From an uncultured Bacteroidales bacterium (lineage in GTDB: Bacteria > Bacteroidota > Bacteroidia > Bacteroidales > Paludibacteraceae): a stretch of 64,000 nucleotides of DNA. How positions within the stretch are numbered: the stretch's first letter is position 1; the number at the start of each line of letters is the position of its first letter. Below, piece by piece: positions 33,730-43,274 of the stretch. The DNA lies in the NCBI GenBank assembly GCA_900317745.1, contig ONHW01000002.1, positions 239,557 to 303,556 of the forward strand, written 5' to 3'. The translations under genes and the position numbers were made by a program. The notes below the pieces were generated by a model. The model ran no database searches, had not been told where the DNA came from, and was given only the letters and a program-made list of their open reading frames with translations.

Positions 33730-34863
33730 ATGACTTTCTTTGAACTGCAATCCTCTCCCCAAGCCGTCGGCGCACGTGCCGGCGTGCTGCATACTGACCA
33801 CGGCGATATACTGACGCCTATTTTTATGCCTGTAGGTACTGTCGGCTCGGTCAAAGGCATTCATCGCCACGAACTGGAAGAGGATATTCATGCGCAGATT
33901 ATTCTTGGCAATACGTACCATCTGTATCTGCGCCCGGGCACGGATATTCTGTACCGTGCCGGCGGCTTGCATAAGTTCGAGGGTTGGAATCATCCTATAC
34001 TGACAGACTCCGGTGGCTTTCAGGTGTTCTCGCTTACTGACCTGAGAAAGATGACCGACGAGGGCGTGAAGTTCAGCAGTCATATCGATGGCCGTAAACT
34101 CTTCTTCACCCCGGAGTCGGTGATGGATATCGAGCGCTTGATAGGTGCCGACATCATGATGGCTTTCGACGAGTGCTGTCCCGGCACCGCCGACCGCACC
34201 TATGCCACTCAGTCGATGGAACGGACACACCGCTGGCTCGACCGCTGTATAGCGCGCTTTGACGGCACTGACGATTTGTACGGCTACAAGCAGCACCTGT
34301 TCCCTATCGTGCAGGGCTGCGTATATACCGACCTGCGTCAGGAGGCTTCCAAGCGCCTGCGCGACCTTGACCGCGACGGCTATGCGATAGGCGGTTTGGC
34401 GGTGGGCGAGCCCGAGGAGAAGATGTACGAGATGATAGAGGTGGTCAACGATATACTGCCGCAATCCAAACCGCGCTACCTGATGGGCGTCGGTACGCCG
34501 TGGAACATTCTGGAGGCTATCGACCGCGGCGTGGATATGTTCGACTGTGTTATGCCTACGCGCAACGGACGCAACGGAATGATCTTCACCATGAACGGCG
34601 TGATGAACATGCGTAACAAAAAGTGGGAAGACGACTTCACTGAACTCGATCCGTCAGGCACCTCGCTGGTTGATCATGCTTACTCACGCGCCTACGTGCG
34701 ACACCTGATACATGCACAGGAGATGCTGGGCTTGCAGATACTCAGTATCCACAACGTGGCGTTCTATCTCCATCTGGTAGGCGAGGCGCGCAAGCATATA
34801 CTGGCAGGCGACTTCAAACCGTGGAAAGACGATCTGCTGCCACGACTGAAACAGCGCATGTAA
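33730..34863 (+). CDS. tgt: tRNA-guanine transglycosylase
   Basis: 377 residues, TIM barrel. It exchanges guanine 34 for preQ1 in queuosine tRNAs. TDSGGFQVFSL, MAFDECCPG (catalytic Asp region), GGLAVGEPEEKMYEM and FDCVMPTRNGRNG are clear. The CxCxxC zinc ligands of the usual enzyme are absent: the equivalent stretch reads LDPSGTSLVDHAYSRAY. The gene is preceded by short TATCGACATCTCGA repeats (33693-33728) and followed by an LptF/G permease. Confidence 0.95.
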   Translation: MTFFELQSSPQAVGARAGVLHTDHGDILTPIFMPVGTVGSVKGIHRHELEEDIHAQIILGNTYHLYLRPGTDILYRAGGLHKFEGWNHPILTDSGGFQVFSLTDLRKMTDEGVKFSSHIDGRKLFFTPESVMDIERLIGADIMMAFDECCPGTADRTYATQSMERTHRWLDRCIARFDGTDDLYGYKQHLFPIVQGCVYTDLRQEASKRLRDLDRDGYAIGGLAVGEPEEKMYEMIEVVNDILPQSKPRYLMGVGTPWNILEAIDRGVDMFDCVMPTRNGRNGMIFTMNGVMNMRNKKWEDDFTELDPSGTSLVDHAYSRAYVRHLIHAQEMLGLQILSIHNVAFYLHLVGEARKHILAGDFKPWKDDLLPRLKQRM

Positions 34864-34890
34864 ATGTTAACTCGTAAATGATTAAATGGC

Positions 34891-35964
34891 TTGAAACGCC
34901 TTGACCTGTATATTATCAAGAAGTTCCTGAGCACATTCTTCCTGTCAATCGTGCTCATACTGAGTATTGCGGTGGTGTTCGACCTCACCGAGAAACTCGA
35001 CGACTTCTATGAGAACCAGGTGCCTCTACGGGAGATAGTGCTTGACTACTACCTGAACTTTATCCCCTATTATTTGGACATGTTCAGCCAGTTGTTTATT
35101 TTCATCTCTGTTATCTTCTTCACCTCCAAGATGGCGGGTAACAGCGAGATCATAGCAATTCTGGCAGCCGGAGTGAGTTACGAGCGTTTTCTGCGTCCGT
35201 ACCTGGTGACGGCAACGTTCCTGTTTGCGTTTACGTTTGCCCTGGGCGGCTGGGTTATACCGCGTGCTTCGGAGAAGATGCTCACGTTCACCGACAAGTA
35301 TATCGAGAAGTTCACCCGCGAGAATGCCCGCAACGTACAGATGGTGGTGGACGAAGGCACGGTGCTGTATATCGAGAGCTTCCAGAAACGTACCCACGTT
35401 GGCTACCGCGCTTCGCTCGAGCACTTCGAGGGCAAGACACTTACCCAGCGTATAACGGCTGACCGTATCCGGCACCAGAAGGATTATACATGGCGTCTGG
35501 AGAACTATACCTCCCGCCGGTTTGAGGGAATGCGCGAGTACCTCGTGCAAGGGCAGGCGCTGGATACAATTATTCCTATCCAGCCAGAGGAACTGTTTAT
35601 CACTGCCGAACAGGCGCAGCAGATGACGAATCCCGAGTTGTATAACTACATCGAAAAACTCCGCGAACGCGGAGCAGGTAATGTTAAGGCGTTTGAGACG
35701 GAGTGGTACTCGCGGTTCGCGGGCCCGCTCGGGGCGTTCATTATGACCTTGCTCGGCGTAACGTTGTCCAGCAAGAAAGTACGTGGTGGAATGGGTAAGA
35801 ACCTGGGTATAGGTGTCACCCTGACGGCAGCGTATATCTTGTTCTCAACAGTCAGCACTACATTCTCCGTCAGTGGCGTTATGTCGCCGTTCATGAGTGT
35901 CTGGCTGCCGAATATTGTCTTTCTGATTATTGCTTTTGTACTCTATTTGCGAGTACGCCGATGA
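34891..35964 (+). CDS. LptF/LptG family permease
   Basis: 357 residues. Three N-terminal helices (about 12-30, 55-80, 100-120), a periplasmic beta-jellyroll domain (about 130-270) and three C-terminal helices. This is the Bacteroidota form of LptF/G, which with LptB extracts lipopolysaccharide from the inner membrane. The frame opens at TTG 34891 (MKRLDLYIIKKF); the nearest ATG upstream is out of frame, so TTG is the likely start. Which of F or G it is cannot be told. Confidence 0.88.
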   Translation: MKRLDLYIIKKFLSTFFLSIVLILSIAVVFDLTEKLDDFYENQVPLREIVLDYYLNFIPYYLDMFSQLFIFISVIFFTSKMAGNSEIIAILAAGVSYERFLRPYLVTATFLFAFTFALGGWVIPRASEKMLTFTDKYIEKFTRENARNVQMVVDEGTVLYIESFQKRTHVGYRASLEHFEGKTLTQRITADRIRHQKDYTWRLENYTSRRFEGMREYLVQGQALDTIIPIQPEELFITAEQAQQMTNPELYNYIEKLRERGAGNVKAFETEWYSRFAGPLGAFIMTLLGVTLSSKKVRGGMGKNLGIGVTLTAAYILFSTVSTTFSVSGVMSPFMSVWLPNIVFLIIAFVLYLRVRR

Positions 35965-36035
35965 TCGTTTCAACAACGTGATCATCACGGGACCATCTCC
36001 CGAGAACACCCCACGAAAGGTTTTTTCTGTATCTC

Positions 36036-36626
36036 TTATCTTAGCCGGTGAGCGAACGGGTTGTATTGTTGCTCGTACCCGATTGTTGTGGGCTCGCTGT
36101 GTCCGGGATAAACTGTCGTGTCAGCAGGCAGTTGCAGCAGGTCGTGCAGCGATTGTATCAGCACGCTGTAGTTTCCGCCCGGCAGGTCGGTGCGGCCGAC
36201 TGACTGCCGGAACAAAGTATCACCGGAGAACAACACGCCCTCGTCGGTCAGGTAGTAGCATACGCAGTCTTCCTTGTGTCCGGGCGTGAACAGGCAGCGG
36301 ATATTTATCCCTGCGAGGCAAAGCTGAGGCTCATGCGCGTTGTACGTGTTGCGCAGGTAGATATAATCTACCGTTTGTGCCGCAGGGTAGGTCTGCTTGA
36401 GCCACTCGGTGCCGCATATATGGTCGTGGTGTGCATGAGTAATCAGTACAGCGACTACGGTCAGCTGCTCATGGCGGATATATTCCGCCACAGCCTGCTG
36501 CTCGCCCGGCGTGTACATACCTGCATCGATAATCAGGCACTCGTTCTTACCTTTAGCATGCACCACGTATGTATTCTGCATATACGGGTTGCATACAAAA
36601 CACTGTATTACAAGACTTCCATTCAT
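36036..36626 (-). CDS. Metallo-beta-lactamase-fold hydrolase, glyoxalase II-like
   Basis: 196 residues. VLITHAHHDHICG is the HxHxDH metal site, FTPGHKEDCVCYY and LFSGDTLF carry the further ligands, and VYPGHSEPTTIGYE the last histidine. These small MBL proteins hydrolyse thioesters such as S-lactoyl-glutathione, or related substrates; the real substrate is unknown. It is last in a minus-strand run with rsmG and yebC, after a 125-bp repeat. Confidence 0.88.
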   Translation of the reverse strand: MNGSLVIQCFVCNPYMQNTYVVHAKGKNECLIIDAGMYTPGEQQAVAEYIRHEQLTVVAVLITHAHHDHICGTEWLKQTYPAAQTVDYIYLRNTYNAHEPQLCLAGINIRCLFTPGHKEDCVCYYLTDEGVLFSGDTLFRQSVGRTDLPGGNYSVLIQSLHDLLQLPADTTVYPGHSEPTTIGYEQQYNPFAHRLR

Positions 36627-36639
36627 CGTTCAACTCTCA

Positions 36640-36779
36640 ACTCTCAACTTTCTTTTGTTTAGTGTTTAGAGTTTAGTGTTTAGCGTCGTTTGTAGTTTAG
36701 AGTTGGTAGTTTATTGACTTTCAACTACTATACTTCAAACTCTTTCAACTTCGCTCAACGCTCAACACTCAACGCTCAA
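36640..36779 (-). repeat. 125-bp intercistronic repeat, copy 2
   Basis: Same block order as 19672-19797: GTTTAGTGTTTAGAGTTTAG, GTCGTTTGT, TTGACTTTCAACTA, CTCAACACTCAACGCTCAAC. It lies directly after the rsmG stop. Confidence 0.75.
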
Positions 36780-37397
36780 CTAAACCGGCAAATACACCAC
36801 AAACTTCCCCTTAAACCACTCTTGCGGAAAATACTCGGTTACGGATATAACCTCCGCATTGCGTTTGAAGGGTGCCATCTCACCGTCAAGCCCGCCGCCC
36901 TTGAGGGCAATGATCCCGTTGGGTACAGCGTTGTGCTGCTTGTCGTGACGGATATTCTTCCTGACCAGTTTCACCAGATCAGGCATAGGCATTACAGCGC
37001 GACTGACTACGAAGTCAAACTGCCGCTTCTCGTCCTCGGCACGCTCCTGTATGCACTCTACGTTCGTCAGTCCCAGTGCTTCGGCTACGGCTGAGGCTAC
37101 CTTGACTTTCTTGCCGATCGAGTCAACCAGCACAAACCGGCAGTCGGGGTAGAGTATGGCCAGCGGTATACCGGGGAAGCCGCCGCCTGTACCGATATCC
37201 ATCACCGTCGTGCCTGCATCGAAGCGTACGAACTTCGCTATCGCCAGCGAGTGCAGCACATGGTGCTCGTACAGGTTGTCGATATCCTTGCGTGAGATGA
37301 CATTGATCTTCGCGTTCCAGTCGCGGTAAAGAGCATCAAGCTGGGCAAACTGCTCAGCCTGACGCTCGTTTAGATTGAAATAATCGCTAATAATCAT
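36780..37397 (-). CDS. rsmG: 16S rRNA guanine-527 N7-methyltransferase RsmG
   Basis: 205 residues, the usual size. NVISRKDIDNLYEHHVLHSL and VMDIGTGGGFPGIPLAILYP (SAM-binding motif) are family signatures, with VSRAVMPMPDLVKLVRK after. The gene lies between yebC and the MBL hydrolase on the same strand. Heptamer repeats fill the 65 bases upstream. Confidence 0.95.
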   Translation of the reverse strand: MIISDYFNLNERQAEQFAQLDALYRDWNAKINVISRKDIDNLYEHHVLHSLAIAKFVRFDAGTTVMDIGTGGGFPGIPLAILYPDCRFVLVDSIGKKVKVASAVAEALGLTNVECIQERAEDEKRQFDFVVSRAVMPMPDLVKLVRKNIRHDKQHNAVPNGIIALKGGGLDGEMAPFKRNAEVISVTEYFPQEWFKGKFVVYLPV

Positions 37398-37462
37398 CGT
37401 CTTTCAACTATAAACTATTAACTCTTTCAACTTCTCTAAACATTAAACTCTCAACACTCAAC
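37398..37462 (-). repeat. CTTTCAACT/CAACACTCAACT short repeats
   Basis: A shorter relative of the intercistronic repeat between yebC and rsmG, made of 7-9 bp units. Confidence 0.6.
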
Positions 37463-38182
37463 TTAATCAGCTAAGTTCGTAAACACATTCTGCACATCCT
37501 CATCCTCCTCAATGCGGTCGATGAGTTTCTGTACAGACTCGCGCTGCTCGTCGGTCAGGGTCTTCGTGTCATTCGGAATACGTACGAACTCGCACGACTG
37601 GATCTCGAATCCGTTGTCCTCGAGATACTTCTGCAATGCGGAAGCCTGCTCGAACGCCGAGTAGAGCACAATGGTGTTCTCCTCTTCATCTACGCCGAGT
37701 TCTTCTACTCCGAAGTCGATGAGCTCGAGCTCCAGTTCGTCCAGATCTATGCCGTCTTTCATCGTTACGGTGAAACAGGCTTTGCGGTCAAACAGGAACT
37801 GCAGCGAGCCCTGAGTGCCCAGCGTGCCGCCGTGCTTGGTGAAGTACGAACGGATGTTTGCCACCGTACGCATATTGTTGTCCGTAGCCGTCTCTACGAA
37901 GATTGCTATACCATGCGGACCGTAGCCTTCGTAGTTGATCTCCTTGTAGCCTTCATACGACTTGTCGGTCGCCTTCTTGATGGCGCGATCGATATTGTCC
38001 TTAGGCATGTTCTCCTTCTTGCACTGCTGGATCAGGGTACGCAGACGCGGGTTACTGTCCGGATCCGGACCGCCCTCGCGGGCTGCAATGGTGATTTCTT
38101 TTCCTAACTTGGTAAATGTACGGGCCATGTGACCCCAACGTTTGAGTTTGGTCGCTTTGCGATATTCAAATGCTCTTCCCAT
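37463..38182 (-). CDS. yebC: YebC/PmpR family protein
   Basis: 239 residues starting MGRAFEYRKATKLKRWGHMA. GKEITIAAREGGPDPDSNPR, CKKENMPKDNIDRAIKKA and YEGYGPHGIAIFVE are diagnostic. Family members act as transcription regulators or, as recently reported, in relieving ribosome stalling. The C-terminus has an acidic DRIEEDEDVQNVF. The frame opens at 38233, but that extra part does not belong to the family. Confidence 0.94.
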   Translation of the reverse strand: MGRAFEYRKATKLKRWGHMARTFTKLGKEITIAAREGGPDPDSNPRLRTLIQQCKKENMPKDNIDRAIKKATDKSYEGYKEINYEGYGPHGIAIFVETATDNNMRTVANIRSYFTKHGGTLGTQGSLQFLFDRKACFTVTMKDGIDLDELELELIDFGVEELGVDEEENTIVLYSAFEQASALQKYLEDNGFEIQSCEFVRIPNDTKTLTDEQRESVQKLIDRIEEDEDVQNVFTNLAD

Positions 38183-38261
38183 ATTAATAATGTTTATTTG
38201 GTTTTTACTTGTTTGCGGATTGGTGTCGGGCACTTACTGCCCGCTACCAATCCTTGTTAGT

Positions 38262-40880
38262 TTATTGTTGTACCGGTTCGGTTGCCGGGGCAGCAGCAGG
38301 TTCTGCAGGCTGCTCTTCCCCGGGGTTGCGGTCGTTGATCATCTCAACTTTCACTTCCTCGAACGTGATCTTGAACTCAACGCGGCGGTTCTTGGCGCGT
38401 CCTGCTTTGGTTGAGTTGTCAGCAATAGGTACAGTGCTGCCGTATCCGTGAGCGGTCATACGTGTGCCGTCCACACCTGCCTTAACCAGGTACTCGCGTA
38501 CGGCTTGGGCACGTTTCTCTGACAGGAACATGTTCACGTCAGCCTTACCTACATTGTCGGTGTGACCTTGTACCTCGATGATGTAGTCAGGATTCTCCTT
38601 GAACACCTTCGCAATCTCGTCAAGTATGCCGTACGACTTCTTGACGATCACTGCCTTGCCGGTCTCGAACTGGATACCCGTCATAGCTTTCTTGAGTAGG
38701 GTGGTGATAGCACGTTTCACTTGCGGGCAACCCTTGTTCTCCTTCACGCCTGCCACGTACGGGCACTCGTCCAGATAGTCTGGCACGCCGTCCAGGTCGC
38801 TATCCTTGTCGCAACCGCAGGTATCTACGTGCTGGCGTGCGGCATATACGGTACGCGGACACTTATCCAGATAGTCAGGTACACCGTCCTCATCCAGGTC
38901 AAGCGGGCAACCGTTCTCGTCCAGATAGTTGTATGCAGCCTCCGGAGTGTTCGGGCACTTATCCATGTAATCGGGTACACCGTCGCCGTCGCTATCCTTG
39001 TCGCAACCGTTCTCGTCAACGTGCTTGGTTGCCTCAGGTTTAGTGTTCGGGCAGTCGTCGCGGTAGTCGGGCACTCCGTCGTGGTCGCTGTCGCGTGTAC
39101 AGCCGTTCTCGTCAACCGAGGTGCGGGCTTCCTCCGGTGTGTCGGGGCACAGATCCTGGTAGTCGGGTACACCGTCCAGGTCGCTATCCTTGTTGCAACC
39201 TGCTGCATCCACCATGCCGTAGGCTTCTTTCGGCGTACCTGAGCACTCGTCCAAATAGTCGGGTACTCCGTCAGCATCGGTGTCGGCAGGACAACCGAAA
39301 GCATCTACGCGGATGTTACGCGGAGTTCTGGGGCAGAGGTCCAGATTATCCAGCACACCGTCTTTGTCCGCGTCACGTTTCTTGTTCGTTCCCCACACGA
39401 TGCTGAAGCCAAGGGCTACGTTCGCTCCGGGGTTCTTGTAGGGGATATAGTATTGCTGCTTGTCGCTGCCGGTCAGAGGACTGGCGTCTGCATATATGCA
39501 GGGCACAAAGTCGGTAGCCAGAGTCAGCATGATTCCGTCATACGGAGCAAAACCCAGTGCTGCACCGAACGTGCCGCCTTGACCGTTGATCAGCGAGTAG
39601 CTGACTGCCAGGTTGAACCAGTTAACCGGACGGAAGAAGCCGCCAAGGGTCAACTCTTCATATACCTTGTTGTTGTACAACTTGGTTTGTGACAGCAAGC
39701 CTACGCCTACGCGGTTCTCCCAGAACAGACCGTCGATACCTATATTCAGCCGTGCGCGCGTCATACGTGCGTAGCCGCCGGGTTTGGCTTCGCCCTGTAT
39801 GGCGTTCACGTAACCCTGCATGTGCTCCTTGATCTGGTCGCTTATCTCTTGCGAGTTGATGTTACCGTTCTCATCGGCTTTCACTTTGATCTCGCCTATA
39901 CCGTCAAACTCCATATCACCGCTCACAGTGCCTTTGACGCTGTTTGCCCAGTAGATGAATCCCAGGTCGTTGATTGCGGCTGAGATCTGCACATACTTGA
40001 TAGGCTTGTAGGTGAAACCGAAGTCGATAGCTGCACCGTAACCTGCCGGACGAATCATCTGCATCACGTTGCCGCCGTTCAGCGGTGCAATCATCTTGTT
40101 CCAGCGGGCATCCATGTTCTCAAACAGTCCTTCGCCTTCAGCCGGAAGCAGTGCCTGCGGGTCTAATGCGCCCGGAGTGGAGATGCTCATGTCGCCGGCA
40201 AGGCTCAGTCGTGCAGGTTTCATCGGATCTGCGTCGGGCGTGATGGTCAGGTTGTTCACGTTCACGCGGGCGTTAGCCAGACCTACCAGGAACTTCAGTT
40301 TACCGCCTATCGTCCATTCGTCGTTCAGCGGACGCGTATAGCCGCCCATGATCTCGGCGTATGCCTGCGCTGTCAGTCCGAAGCCGGACATCGCTACAGG
40401 CTTGGTCAGATCGAGCATCACGCTGCCTGGGCTGACGAACGCGCTGAACATTCCCTTGGGAATATTCAATCCGGCATCCGCACGCAGGAATATTCCTCCG
40501 TGGAAGTACCCGCCTTTCTTGGTGCGTGCACCGAAGGCAAGGATCGTAGTGGTCAGATCCATGTTGAACAGGTTGTTCCTGTGCAACTTCTTGAGGAACT
40601 TATCCGTCTCGCCTTGATTCAGAGCGGTGATGGTCTGACCGTTCTTCGTATATACGAGGTCATGCAGCGACAGGGCGTTGTTTCCTACCCACAGGCTCGT
40701 GTAGCCCAGCGGCGTGAACTCGATGTATCCGCTGCTGACTGGCATCAGCGCGGGGTTGAATAGCGTGCGTTGTGGCGCGTTCTCAAGGAAGTACAATGTG
40801 TTCACCTCCTGTGCACTAAGCGCCATACTGCCCGTCAGGAGGGCAATAGCTAATGCTGTGAATCGAAAGATTTGTTTCAT
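38262..40880 (-). CDS. DUF5723-like barrel with TSP3 repeats and OmpA domain
   Basis: 872 residues. Signal peptide ending ALSAQ, a long beta-barrel region (about 25-515), then seven calcium-binding thrombospondin-3 repeats (DSDLDGVPDYxDxCP type, about 520-730), and a C-terminal OmpA peptidoglycan-binding domain (QGHTDNVGKADVN, LSEKRAQAVREYL, NRRVEF). A proline-alanine tail ends it. It should anchor the outer membrane to the peptidoglycan. The lipoprotein gene 40899-42662 lies 18 bases upstream, so the two are co-transcribed. Confidence 0.85.
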   Translation of the reverse strand: MKQIFRFTALAIALLTGSMALSAQEVNTLYFLENAPQRTLFNPALMPVSSGYIEFTPLGYTSLWVGNNALSLHDLVYTKNGQTITALNQGETDKFLKKLHRNNLFNMDLTTTILAFGARTKKGGYFHGGIFLRADAGLNIPKGMFSAFVSPGSVMLDLTKPVAMSGFGLTAQAYAEIMGGYTRPLNDEWTIGGKLKFLVGLANARVNVNNLTITPDADPMKPARLSLAGDMSISTPGALDPQALLPAEGEGLFENMDARWNKMIAPLNGGNVMQMIRPAGYGAAIDFGFTYKPIKYVQISAAINDLGFIYWANSVKGTVSGDMEFDGIGEIKVKADENGNINSQEISDQIKEHMQGYVNAIQGEAKPGGYARMTRARLNIGIDGLFWENRVGVGLLSQTKLYNNKVYEELTLGGFFRPVNWFNLAVSYSLINGQGGTFGAALGFAPYDGIMLTLATDFVPCIYADASPLTGSDKQQYYIPYKNPGANVALGFSIVWGTNKKRDADKDGVLDNLDLCPRTPRNIRVDAFGCPADTDADGVPDYLDECSGTPKEAYGMVDAAGCNKDSDLDGVPDYQDLCPDTPEEARTSVDENGCTRDSDHDGVPDYRDDCPNTKPEATKHVDENGCDKDSDGDGVPDYMDKCPNTPEAAYNYLDENGCPLDLDEDGVPDYLDKCPRTVYAARQHVDTCGCDKDSDLDGVPDYLDECPYVAGVKENKGCPQVKRAITTLLKKAMTGIQFETGKAVIVKKSYGILDEIAKVFKENPDYIIEVQGHTDNVGKADVNMFLSEKRAQAVREYLVKAGVDGTRMTAHGYGSTVPIADNSTKAGRAKNRRVEFKITFEEVKVEMINDRNPGEEQPAEPAAAPATEPVQQ

Positions 40881-40898
40881 AGTTTTGTCCTCCTATCG

Positions 40899-42662
40899 TT
40901 ATTTCTTGTCTTTGTCACCTAATTCCAGATTCAGCACGGCTTCGATGTTGCCGGTAACACCGGCTTTGATCTTCAGTCTGTTCTTGGCTGGGAAGGCAGA
41001 TTCCTTCTGGTCGTCGCCCAGGTGCAGCTTGAATCGGATAGCCTTCGTCTTGGCGAGTTCATCAAAGTCCTCCGTATGAATCGGCACGGTTACTACGTTC
41101 GTCACCGGCTCAATCTCCGTCAGGCTCTTCATGTCGGCACTAACGATCTTGATATCTTTCAGTACATCAAAGTCCAGTTTGTTTTTCTCTCCGTCCAGGA
41201 ACTCGGCATCCATCACCAGATTGACGGGTATCTCGTTGTAGATACTTAAGTACAGTGTCAACTCAGCGCTGTCAATCTTGGTAACAATACCGTTGGTCAT
41301 TGCTGCCAGCGAATCAAGCTGAGCGCGCTCCAGATTGATGTCCTTGATCGTATCTGCGTACGTGGCGTTTAAGCCTTTCTTGAACTCAAACGGCATCTTG
41401 AACGCAAAGTCCAACTCGAACTTGGTGTCTTTGGTCAGACGGAACTGCTTGATGTTCTTGGCATATACGTCTGCCTCGTTGATTAGCAACTCGTAGTCGT
41501 ATGCCAGAGCCTGCACTTCTTTCTCAAAGAACTTGTCAATCGAACCTCCGTCGATAGGATCTTTGTCCAGCCGAACTGTACTTTGTACGCTCGCATCGTA
41601 GGGGGCATCCATCGGTACGATGTTACGCAGTACCTTTGTTGTCGATGTGTTGCCGTCCCATACGGCCGGTGTCTCCTCACCGTTGGGGTGAATAGCTTTC
41701 AGCGAACGGAAATATACCTGCAACGGCATTGACATACCGTAGGTGAATGTCAGATCTATCTGCGGATCCTTGGCTGGCAGGCAGAACGGCTCGTCACCGG
41801 GAATCTTCAGCGGTACATCCACCGAGCTGTCGTCGCTTGTCTCCTTACCGGGCTTGAAGTAGCCGTACAGTGCCTTATAGTCCAACATCTCAACCTGGAA
41901 CTGGAACTTGAATCCCGAGTTGGCGGCTACCGTCACATTCTCGCCGGTCTTCAGCAATACGTCGAATCGGATATCTGCCGTTTTCACTACATTGGTCTTT
42001 GCCGGTTCGGCACTCTCGTCTTTCATCATTACCAGTGTGAAATCGTCTATCTCGATGGGTACATCCTGGTCCAGATGGAAGTCCGGCAGCTCGATGCTCT
42101 TGCCTTTGGCGCGGCGGAACTGGTCGCCCAGCACCATGGTCACCTTCTGTATATCGTTGTCGGTGACGGTCAGGTTGCTTGAACTGATTTTCGTGGTGAA
42201 GCGTGCTTGGTCGATCACCATACTGTCCAGTCGCTCGTCAGAAGTGTCGTCGTTCACGCCGTTGAACGTTACGGTCAGTGTGAACGGTACGGTTATCTCC
42301 GTGTTCTGCGGAATGACGGTCAGAGCGGGATCCACCTCTTGCAGGGTAATCGTGTTCTCCACCTCGCCGATATAATCCGTCAGCACAATCTGGTGGAACT
42401 CGCGCTCACGATGCTCCTTTACGGTGAGCTCCAGCAAGCCTTGTTCGTTGATCCGTACTTCAGTAGTACTGTCAGTAATACTCTTAAATACTCCGATCAT
42501 GTCACCGAAAGACGAACTAACCTCGCCGATGGGCAGGCTGACTTTCGCTTTTACCTTGCTGTCAACGGAGATGTCGTTCAACTGAACGTCGGACTTACAT
42601 CCCGCCAAGCCTATCCCCGCTACCGCAAGGATAAACAAGTAGTGTAATGTTTTTGATTTCAT
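40899..42662 (-). CDS. Large lipoprotein, beta-rich, unknown function
   Basis: 587 residues with lipobox GIGLAGC (Cys22). The mature part is beta-rich with repeated segments (VNVV/VxVP patterns) and no cysteines apart from the lipid anchor and one near 290. It is translated just before the DUF5723/OmpA-like gene (18-base gap), so both probably form an envelope unit. I cannot name the family. Confidence 0.7.
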   Translation of the reverse strand: MKSKTLHYLFILAVAGIGLAGCKSDVQLNDISVDSKVKAKVSLPIGEVSSSFGDMIGVFKSITDSTTEVRINEQGLLELTVKEHREREFHQIVLTDYIGEVENTITLQEVDPALTVIPQNTEITVPFTLTVTFNGVNDDTSDERLDSMVIDQARFTTKISSSNLTVTDNDIQKVTMVLGDQFRRAKGKSIELPDFHLDQDVPIEIDDFTLVMMKDESAEPAKTNVVKTADIRFDVLLKTGENVTVAANSGFKFQFQVEMLDYKALYGYFKPGKETSDDSSVDVPLKIPGDEPFCLPAKDPQIDLTFTYGMSMPLQVYFRSLKAIHPNGEETPAVWDGNTSTTKVLRNIVPMDAPYDASVQSTVRLDKDPIDGGSIDKFFEKEVQALAYDYELLINEADVYAKNIKQFRLTKDTKFELDFAFKMPFEFKKGLNATYADTIKDINLERAQLDSLAAMTNGIVTKIDSAELTLYLSIYNEIPVNLVMDAEFLDGEKNKLDFDVLKDIKIVSADMKSLTEIEPVTNVVTVPIHTEDFDELAKTKAIRFKLHLGDDQKESAFPAKNRLKIKAGVTGNIEAVLNLELGDKDKK

Positions 42663-42734
42663 AAAATATTTGTTGTTAATTATATGGTTTCTGTTCTATC
42701 ACAAGAAATAATTGTTGTTAATTGTTGGTAATGG

Positions 42735-42833
42735 TTGACCTAAATTCCTTTCCATCCGTGCCATCCGTCCAATCCGTACAGTTTATCCCGTTTCTTTCCC
42801 TTTCCATCCGTATAATCCGTCCGATCCGTACAG
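42735..42833. repeat. CATCCGTCC-type 9-bp tandem repeats
   Basis: Two clusters of CCATCCGT/CAATCCGT/CGATCCGT units (about 42748-42781 and 42806-42833), each ending in ACAG. They lie just after the stop of the next gene. Confidence 0.7.
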
Positions 42834-42834
42834 C

Positions 42835-43254
42835 TTATTCTCCCTCCGCCGGTTGCCGGCGACGCAGCCTGATGGCTGTCGTCGCGGCAAGTGCAGCGGC
42901 AAAGAGCAATAGTATCCACGGCTCGCCGATGGGGGACTCACTCGACTGCCCGGACTCTGCGCCGTGGTCGAATCCTCTGCGGATTGACCTCTTGAATGTG
43001 TCGTTAGCCTCTTCCTCTTCGGCCACCAGCAGCGGAGATTCTTCGCCGGCACGCAGCGGTGAGGTCGAGGTCATCAATAGGTACTTGTAGGTTACGTTGG
43101 CTTCATTCACCGCCTGTATGTCGAACCTGTGCGTGCTGCCTTGCTGCATAGCGGATGTACTTTGCCAGGGCCTGTTCTGTGCGCCTACCGGCAGCAGGCA
43201 TACCAACAGCATGCCTGCTACCACTCTGATAATTTTATGTTTCATGGTTTTCAT
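42835..43254 (-). CDS. Small exported protein with C-terminal membrane anchor
   Basis: 139 residues. Signal peptide VVAGMLLVCLLPVGAQ, a central region without recognisable domain (a SPLLVAEEEEAND acidic patch), then a C-terminal helix WILLLFAAALAATTAIRL and a basic tail RRRQ. This layout looks like a surface protein held in the membrane, possibly a partner of the adhesin that starts 20 bases upstream on the same strand. Function unknown. Confidence 0.65.
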   Translation of the reverse strand: MKTMKHKIIRVVAGMLLVCLLPVGAQNRPWQSTSAMQQGSTHRFDIQAVNEANVTYKYLLMTSTSPLRAGEESPLLVAEEEEANDTFKRSIRRGFDHGAESGQSSESPIGEPWILLLFAAALAATTAIRLRRRQPAEGE

Positions 43255-43274
43255 GTTATTCTATCTAATGTCAA

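Noticed and set aside
33355-34464. Minus-strand open frame of 369 codons opposite panD and tgt
   Set aside because: Shadow of two conserved genes; composition typical of antisense reading (His, Arg and Val rich).
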